Assembly: GCA_944989445.1 (NCBI GenBank) | Contig: CALYLW010000166.1 | Span: 253,946-317,945 of the forward strand | Source of the DNA: Ampullaceana balthica | Lineage: Eukaryota; Mollusca; Gastropoda; Lymnaeidae | DNA: 64,000 nucleotides | Reading direction: 5' to 3' | Shown here: piece by piece, positions 58,001 through 64,000 of the stretch | Layout: each line of letters begins with the position of its first letter | Numbering within the stretch: position 1 is the stretch's first letter | Notes under the pieces: model-generated | What the model was told of the DNA's origin: nothing | What the model saw: the letters and a program-made list of their open reading frames with translations, nothing else | Databases searched by the model: none | Program-made: the position numbers and the translations under genes

Positions 58001-59878
58001 TATAAGGGTGTGCTACTCTGTGTCACATTATAAGGGTGTGTTACTGTGTGTCACATTAAAAGGGTGTGTTACTGTGTGTCACATTATAAGGGTGTGTTGC
58101 TCTGTGTCACATTATAAGGGTGTGCTACTCTCTGTAACATTATAAGGGTGTGTTACTATGTGTCACATTATAAGGGTGTGTTACTCTGTGTCACATTGTA
58201 AGGGTGTGTTACTCTGTGTCACATTATAAGGGTGTGTTACTCTGTTTCACATTATAAGGGTATGTTACTATGTGTCACATTATAAGGGTGTGCTACTCTG
58301 TGTCACATTATAAGGGTGTGTTACTCTGTGTCACATTATAAGGGTGTGTTATTCTTTGTCACATTATAAGGGTGTGTTACTCTGTGTCACATTATACGGG
58401 TGTGTTACTCTGTGTCAAATTATACGGGTGTGTTACTCTGTGTCACATTATACGGGTGTGTTACTCTGTCACATTATATGGGTGTGCTACTATGTGTCAC
58501 ATTATACGGGTGTGTTACTCTGTGTCACATTATACGGGTGTGCTAATATGTGTCACATTATACGGGTGTGTTACTCTGTGTCACATTATAAGGGTGTGCT
58601 ACTATGTGTCACATTATAAGGGTGTGCTACTATGTGTCACATTATAAGGGTGTGCTACTATGTGTCACATTATACGGGTGTGTTACTCTGTGTCACATTA
58701 TACGGGTGTGCTACTATGTGTCACATTATACGGGTGTGTTACTATGTGTCACATTATAAGGGTGTACTACTCTGTGTCACATTATAAGGGTGTACTACTC
58801 TGTGTCACATTATAAGGGTGTGTTACTATGTGTCACATTATAAGGGTGTACTACTCTGTGTCACATTATAAGGGTGTGTTACTATGTGTCACATTATAAG
58901 GGTGTACTACTCTGTGTCACATTATAAGGGTGTGTTACTATGTGTCACATTATAAGGGTGTACTACTCTGTGTCACATTATAAGGTGTACTACTCTGTGT
59001 CACATTATAAGGGTGTGTTACTCTGTGTCACATTATAAGGGTGTACTACTCTGTGTCACATTATACGGGTGTGTTACTATGTGTCACATTATAAGGGTGT
59101 GTTACTCTGTGTCACATTATAACGGTGTGCTACTCTGTGTCACATTATAAGGGTGTGCTACTCTGTGTCACATTATAAGGGTGTGCTACTCTGTGTCACA
59201 TTATAAGGGTGTGTTACTCTGTGTCACATTATAAGGTTGTGTTACTATGTGTCACATTATAAGGGTGTGTTACTCTGTTTCACATTATAAGGGTGTGTTA
59301 CTATGTGTCACATTATAAGGGTGTGCTACTCTGTGTCACATTATAAGGGTGTGTTACTCTGTGTCACATTATAAGGGTGTGTTATTCTGTGTCACATTAT
59401 ACGGGTGTGTTACTCTGTGTCAAATTATACGGGTGTGTTACTCTGTGTCACATTATACGGGTGTGTTACTCTGTGTCACATTATACGGGTGTGCTACTAT
59501 GTGTCACATTATACGGGTGTGTTACTCTGTGTCACATTATACGGGTGTGCTAATATGTGTCACATTATACGGGTGTGCTAATATGTGTCACATTATACGG
59601 GTGTGTTACTCTGTGTCACATTATAAGGGTGTGCTACTATGTGTCACATTATAAGGGTGTGCTACTATGTGTCACATTATAAGGGTGTGCTACTATGTGT
59701 CACATTATACGGGTGTGTTACTCTGTGTCACATTATAAGGGTGTGCGACTATGTGTCACATTATAAGGGTGTGCTACTCTGTGTCACATTATAAGGGTGT
59801 GCTACTCTGTGTCACATTATAAGGGTGTGCTACTCTGTGTCACATTATAAGGGTGTGCTACTCTGTGTCACATTATAA
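55075..59878. repeat. 28-bp minisatellite, about 170 copies, with higher-order blocks
   Basis: The unit contains GTGTTACTCTGTGTCACATT followed by ATACGGGT or ATAAGGGT. Spacing is 28 bp (55501 to 55529). The left part is ATACGGG-rich and the right part ATAAGGG-rich. Rare words are duplicated at long range: GTTACTTTGTGTC at 56003 and 57063 (1060 bp), TCAAATTATACG at about 58415 and 59420 (1005 bp). All forward frames are open since 28 is one more than 27, so the many short frames are not genes. Confidence 0.97.
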
Positions 59879-60109
59879 GCACATTTCATTGCGCACCGTG
59901 CATGGTGAGTTTTCATCACTTGATCATGCACATGCACAAAAGAGTATCTATAGAATGATCAACTTTGGCTCTACGAGTGACCGCCACTATAGAATATACT
60001 GGCAGTATTAACTGTATTGCCACTTGCTCCATGAGATGATGAGACATGACGATTCCCTTGTACTTAAACAACAATGTCCATCACTAGTGCGGTCCTGACC
60101 TCATCCTTC
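59879..60109. other. Short unique spacer
   Basis: Single-copy, no frame or element recognised. Confidence 0.4.
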
Positions 60110-60117
60110 CTTTAGAT

Positions 60118-60332
60118 CAGGGGTCTCCAAACTACGGCCCGCGGGCCAGATGCGGCCCGCTAGGCCCTCTCATCCGGCCACTGGAGAACTTTTAATCCCC
60201 CCACCCACGCCCCCACCCAAAAAAAGATGCAATTTTACCTATAGTTTACCACAAAACTGTGTGTAGTCGGCCCCCAAAACTGCTGTTTGACAGTTAATGC
60301 GGCCCTTCGGCAGATATGTTTGGAGACCCCTG
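60118..60332. mobile_element. hAT-like MITE (CAGGGGTCTCCAAACT type), 215 bp
   Basis: The ends CAGGGGTCTCCAAACT and, at the right, GTTTGGAGACCCCTG are inverted repeats. The target duplication CTTTAGAT is perfect (60110-60117, 60333-60340). The body matches 10437-10850 (TAGTTTACCACAAAACTGTG, then GTAGTCGGCCCCCAAA). It has a single 5' end, so it is the unamplified form. Confidence 0.93.
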
Positions 60333-60506
60333 CTTTAGATAGAGCTTTGATCTATTCTCAGCTATAACGTTTGGATTTCAGTGCCTTCTGTGAGTTATAC
60401 AAGTGTTTTTTTTACAAAGTCCTCTTTGTTCCGCTGCAGATCTGCAGACGTGTAGTCGTCAGTATAGAAACATGATACAAGGCGACTGCGAGCCTCAAAG
60501 TGTGGA

Positions 60507-61195
60507 AAGATAAGATAAGTTAAAGATAAGATAAGTTAAAGATAAGTTAAGATAAGATAAGTTAAGATAAGTTAAGATAAGTTAAGATAAGATAAGTTAA
60601 AGATAAGATAAGTAAAGATAAGATAAGTTAAAGATAAGATAAGTTAAAGATAAGTTAAAGATAAGATAAGTTAAAGATAAGATAAGTTAAAGATAATTTA
60701 CAGATAAAGATAAGTTACAGATAAAGATAAGTTACAGATAAAGATAAGTTACAGATAAAGATAAGTTACAGATAAGTTACAGATAAGTTACAGATAAGTT
60801 ACAGATAAGTTAAAGATAAGTTAAAGATAAGTTAAAGATAAGTTAAAGATAAGTTAAAGATAAGTTAAAGATAACTTAAAGATAACTTAAAGATAACTTA
60901 AAGATAACTTAAAGATAACTTAAAGATAACTTAAAGATAACTTAAAGATAACTTAAAGATAACTTAAAGATAACTTAAAGATAACTTAAAGATAACTTAA
61001 AGATAACTTAAAGATAACTTAAAGATAACTTAAAGATAAGATAACTTAAAGATAAGATAACTTAAAGATAAGATAACTTAAAGATAAGATAACTTAAAGA
61101 TAAGATAACTTAAAGATAAGATAACTTAAAGATAAGATAACTTAAAGATAAGATAACTTAAAGATAAGATAACTTAAAGATACGAAAAGTTAAAG
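60507..61195. repeat. GATAA-based composite minisatellite
   Basis: Built from GATAAG, GATAAGTTAAA, GATAAGTTACA and GATAACTTAAA words. It falls into zones: mixed GATAAGATAAGTTAAA (to about 60700), GATAAAGATAAGTTACA (60700-60800), 11-bp GATAAGTTAAA, 11-bp GATAACTTAAA (about 60865-61030), and 16-bp GATAAGATAACTTAAA (61030-61180). Zones change step by step from left to right. The founding word equals the tail of the SINE at 3866-4146. Confidence 0.96.
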
Positions 61196-61697
61196 ATGGC
61201 AAAACAAGAGGTTCAATAATCCTATCAAAAATTGTTGCTCAGTGACGCGGCACTTCTATTAATTTTCACTCAAAATGATCTCCTTTGTTTATTTTCAAGA
61301 TAGGTGAGTGAGCCCGACTCAGACTTCAAACGAACTGTCACGCTCAACGCTTAGATCCATAAGTAACAATTACAGTAATATATTGTGTTAAATTTGTTTA
61401 AAAATCGTTAACTTATAGCGGGCGGGCATTTTGTAAAAATGAAATTGTGTGTGTGTGTGGTATAATCTAAATTAAAAAACTTCTAACTTGCTTTATAAAA
61501 CGGAAGAAAAGTCGAATTTGAGGTGAGGGTTGGGGGGGGGGCGGGCGCAGGGTCCATTAGAATTACACGCCTGATTAACTCATCGGTGTAATTATGCAGC
61601 AAGATGTTACAGCCCTCTGGCCACGCCTTCTTTAACACGAAAGCTCGGCGTGGATTTGTTTTATAACTTTCAAGCTTTGCTCGGCACGTGCTTCTTG
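61196..61697. other. Unique spacer
   Basis: Contains a GT run near 61447 and a poly-G near 61531. A 128-codon reverse frame reaching the next array is proline-rich because of the G-rich repeat. No gene recognised. Confidence 0.4.
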
Positions 61698-61866
61698 GGG
61701 GCACATGGGGTGGCGGGGGGGGAACAGGGGGTGGCTGGGGGCACAGGGGGTGGCTTGGGGGGCACAGGGGGTGGCTTGTGGGGGCACAGGGGGTGGCTTG
61801 GGGGGCACAGGGGGTGGCTTTGGGGGGCACAGGGGGTGGCTGGGGGCACAGGGAGTGGCTGGGGGG
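61698..61866. repeat. G-rich repeat of about 22 bp, 7 copies
   Basis: The units are GGGGGCACAGGGGGTGGCTT with one or two base length changes. Runs of four to six G every few bases give high G-quadruplex potential on the forward strand. Confidence 0.93.
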
Positions 61867-61945
61867 CATTGTTGAACTTGGGTGAATGATAAGAAAATGT
61901 GACGATACGGGGGATGGGAGCGGATGGGTAAATGTAATAGTGCAA

Positions 61946-62565
61946 CCGATGCTACATTACACTTGAAGACTTGCCACTCCTTCCATGAGGCTGCTACATT
62001 ACACTTGAAGACTTGCCACTCCTTCCATGAGGCTGCTACATTACACTTGAAGACTTGCCACTCCTTCCATGAGGATGCTACATTAGTTGAAGACTTGCCA
62101 CTCCTTCCATGAGGCTGCTACATTAGTTGAAGACTTGCCACTCCTTCCATGAGGCTGCTACATTAGTTGAAGACTTGCCACTCCTTCCATGAGGCTGCTA
62201 CATTAGTTGAAGACTTGCCACTCCTTCCATGAGGCTGCTACATTAGTTGAAGACTTGCCAATCCTTCCATGAGGCTGCTACATTAGTTGAAGACTTGCCG
62301 CTCATTCCTTGAGGCTGCTACATAAGTTGAAGACTTACCACTCCTTCCATGGGGCTGCTACATTAGTTGAATGCTTGCCGCTCATTCCATGAGGCTGCTA
62401 CATTACTTGAAGACTTGCCGCTCATTCCATGAGGCTGCTACATTAGTTGAAGACTTGCCGCTCATTCCATGAGGCTGCTACATTAGTTGAAGACTTGCCG
62501 CTCATTCCATGAGGCTGCTACATTAGTTGAAGACTTGCCGCTCATTCCATGAGGCTGCTACATTA
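61946..62565. repeat. 40-bp minisatellite, about 15 copies
   Basis: The unit contains TTGAAGACTTGCCACTCCTT and CCATGAGGCTGCTACATTA. The first three copies are 43-45 bp with TACACTTGAAG. Right-hand copies carry CGCTCATTCC instead of CACTCCTTCC. The two types are separated along the array. Confidence 0.95.
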
Positions 62566-62620
62566 TCCATGGTCAAATCTATTGATCATTATCCATGATC
62601 AAATCTATTGATCATTACGT
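62566..62620. repeat. 27-bp direct duplication
   Basis: ATTATCCATG, then TCAAATCTATTGATC, occurs twice in tandem, with GGTC or GATC as the only change. Confidence 0.85.
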
Positions 62621-62689
62621 CCTATGAAACCTGCGGTTATTACCTTTTTCTAATGCTTTAATTCCGTTAAGGTAAGTTTTTTGGGATAA

Positions 62690-62950
62690 AAGTCTGGAGG
62701 GTGTTCGCGGGGGGGGGCACACCTAGTTATAAAATTGTGACCTTCATTCTTAGTCTAGAGTATGTTGGTCGAGGGGCCCCCAACCAAGTTATAGAATTGT
62801 GACCTGCATTCTTAGTCTGGAGGGTGTCGGTCGAGGGGGCCCGCACACCTAGTTATAGAATTGTGACCTGCAGTTTTAGTTTGGTGAGTGTAGGCGGGGC
62901 CCTCACACCTGGTTATAATATTGTGAACGGCATTCTTAGCTTCAGACCTG
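62690..62950. repeat. 60-64 bp degenerate tandem repeat, 4 copies
   Basis: TTATAGAATTGTGACC-type words occur at 62727, 62789, 62853 and 62913, each followed by TGCATTCTTAGTCT and a G/C-rich segment. Confidence 0.88.
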
Positions 62951-64000
62951 TTTGATGAGATTAGGTACCAAAGTTGCCCCCCCCCCAAAAAAAGGGGGGT
63001 GGGTGGTTAAAAAAGTCATTCTTGTTAAATAACCTCGTCTAATTGTCTCCCTTTGCAAGGACGCGAACTACATACGAGTTTCTTAGTCGCAAATCACGTG
63101 ACAAATATGAGCCGACCATGCCCCTGCCCACAGCCCCGGTCCCGAGTTGATTAGGTGGTCACCCCTTGTTTGCTGGAGTGCGCTGGGCGCCGCGGAATAA
63201 AAGTAATCCCGTCTTAAGCCTGCTTACCTTTCAATTGACAGCATTAGAACTCCGCTTCAAAAAAAAAGGGGGGGGGGTGGGATCATAAAGAACTGTTTAT
63301 CAAAACCGTTCAAAAGCTGGCGTTTTACGAATATTTAAACAAATACGTCATAAAAATGAATATACCATCTCAACTCGCCTCCCCTACCCCCTCCCCCCAC
63401 CCACCCACACGCACACTCAAACGATCCCACCAACCAACAAGTCACCACCACCACCACCACCACCACGCTGCCGCACCAATGAGAACAAGAAAACCTGCTG
63501 CTCGCAACCGCACAGAGCCAATCACGAAATGAACAAAAGGTAGGAGCTGAAATATGAGTATCGATATTTTAATATTTTATTTGCATATTAATTAGTCTTA
63601 AGATATCGGCGTAAGTCAGCTGAAACGAATCCGACCCTCCTCCCTCCCCAACTTCACCAAGAGAAAATGAAAGGATGTGGGGGTAGGGGGGAGACTAGAG
63701 CTTGAAATAAATAAATAGGTAATCTATTTTAATAATCGGAGCTATCCAAATAATCTTGGTGATATACATATTGTGCTGGTCGAGACTTGTCAAGATTAGT
63801 TTTTGAAAAGTGCGGGGTAGGGGGGCTGGAAGGTTCTTTCCTTCGACTGGCCAGGGATGTGGGGGGGGGTCAAACCCGTTATGACCTCATCCTATCCAAG
63901 TGGTTGTGATGAAATCTGAAAAGTATCATGGTCTCTTTAGATATTAAAATGGCTCTGTCAATAGGAGTCCGCTGGTGTCACTGGGTACAGTCAGTTTAAG
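62951..64000. other. Unique region with possible regulatory motifs
   Basis: The quietest stretch near the right end. It has poly-C (62978-62986), poly-G (63268-63277) and a CAC run (63443-63466). ATTTGCAT (63579-63586), the POU octamer, overlaps a TAATTA homeodomain core (63589-63594). No gene is recognised. The single-copy parts 63100-63240 and 63540-63640 could be conserved non-coding sequence. Confidence 0.4.

Noticed and set aside
55055..59654. Family of small cysteine-rich proteins (CHIIRVCYSVSHY)
   Set aside because: They are readings of the 28-bp array. The cysteines come from TGTGT and TGTTAC in the DNA repeat.

Overview
The window reads as eukaryotic, non-coding, repeat-dominated DNA. 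It has no operons, ribosome binding sites or dense reading frames. It does carry a tRNA-derived SINE, many hAT-type DNA transposon remnants with TIRs and 8-bp target duplications, Helitron-like termini, and about forty tandem arrays. I infer an invertebrate animal, plausibly a mollusc such as a gastropod, from the element mix (ZMYM1-like hAT relics, Helitron ends, SINE with a GATAA tail). The species cannot be fixed from the sequence. I found no host exon that I can defend.

By my addition of array lengths, roughly 30 kb (nearly half) is minisatellite or microsatellite. Unit lengths run from 2 to about 76 bp, and almost every array has its own unrelated unit. The largest are a 28-bp array at 55075-59878 (about 170 copies), an 18-bp array at 11025-13975 (about 160), a 25/26-bp array at 49260-51940 (about 105), a 53/59-bp array at 1211-3222, and 25-39 bp arrays at 8187-9533, 14040-15046, 15806-17225 and 19538-20990. 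The long open frames inside them (for example 492-506 aa) follow from the repeat period and are not annotated as genes.

The spacers hold transposon debris. At 3318-4999 is a hAT relic with an inserted SINE and an internal 52-bp array. At 6059-8156 is a second hAT transposase pseudogene with a recognisable zinc-finger end and dimerisation domain. At least seven short non-autonomous hAT-like elements with 8-bp target duplications follow: 8157-9831, 10437-10850, 28219-28824 (with another nested at 28362-28547), 35708-35896, 46859-47027, 47532-47716 and 60118-60332; 35119-35317 is a weaker one. A foldback-like element with tandem-repeat TIRs lies at 40692-41923, and a TIR element containing Helitron-like ends at 52833-54706. 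A dispersed AT-rich repeat occurs at 29325-29910 and 43255-43840, with a partial inverted relative at 47101-47790.

The most interesting biology is the link between transposons and minisatellites. One hAT-like element (8157-9831) carries about 54 copies of a 25-bp segment that is single-copy in its relative at 28219-28824. A second (10437-10850) has its own 5' end plus target duplication amplified six-fold. A third element has minisatellites as its terminal inverted repeats. The window therefore records how transposon sequence becomes tandem arrays. I see no gene system, and I state that as a limit.
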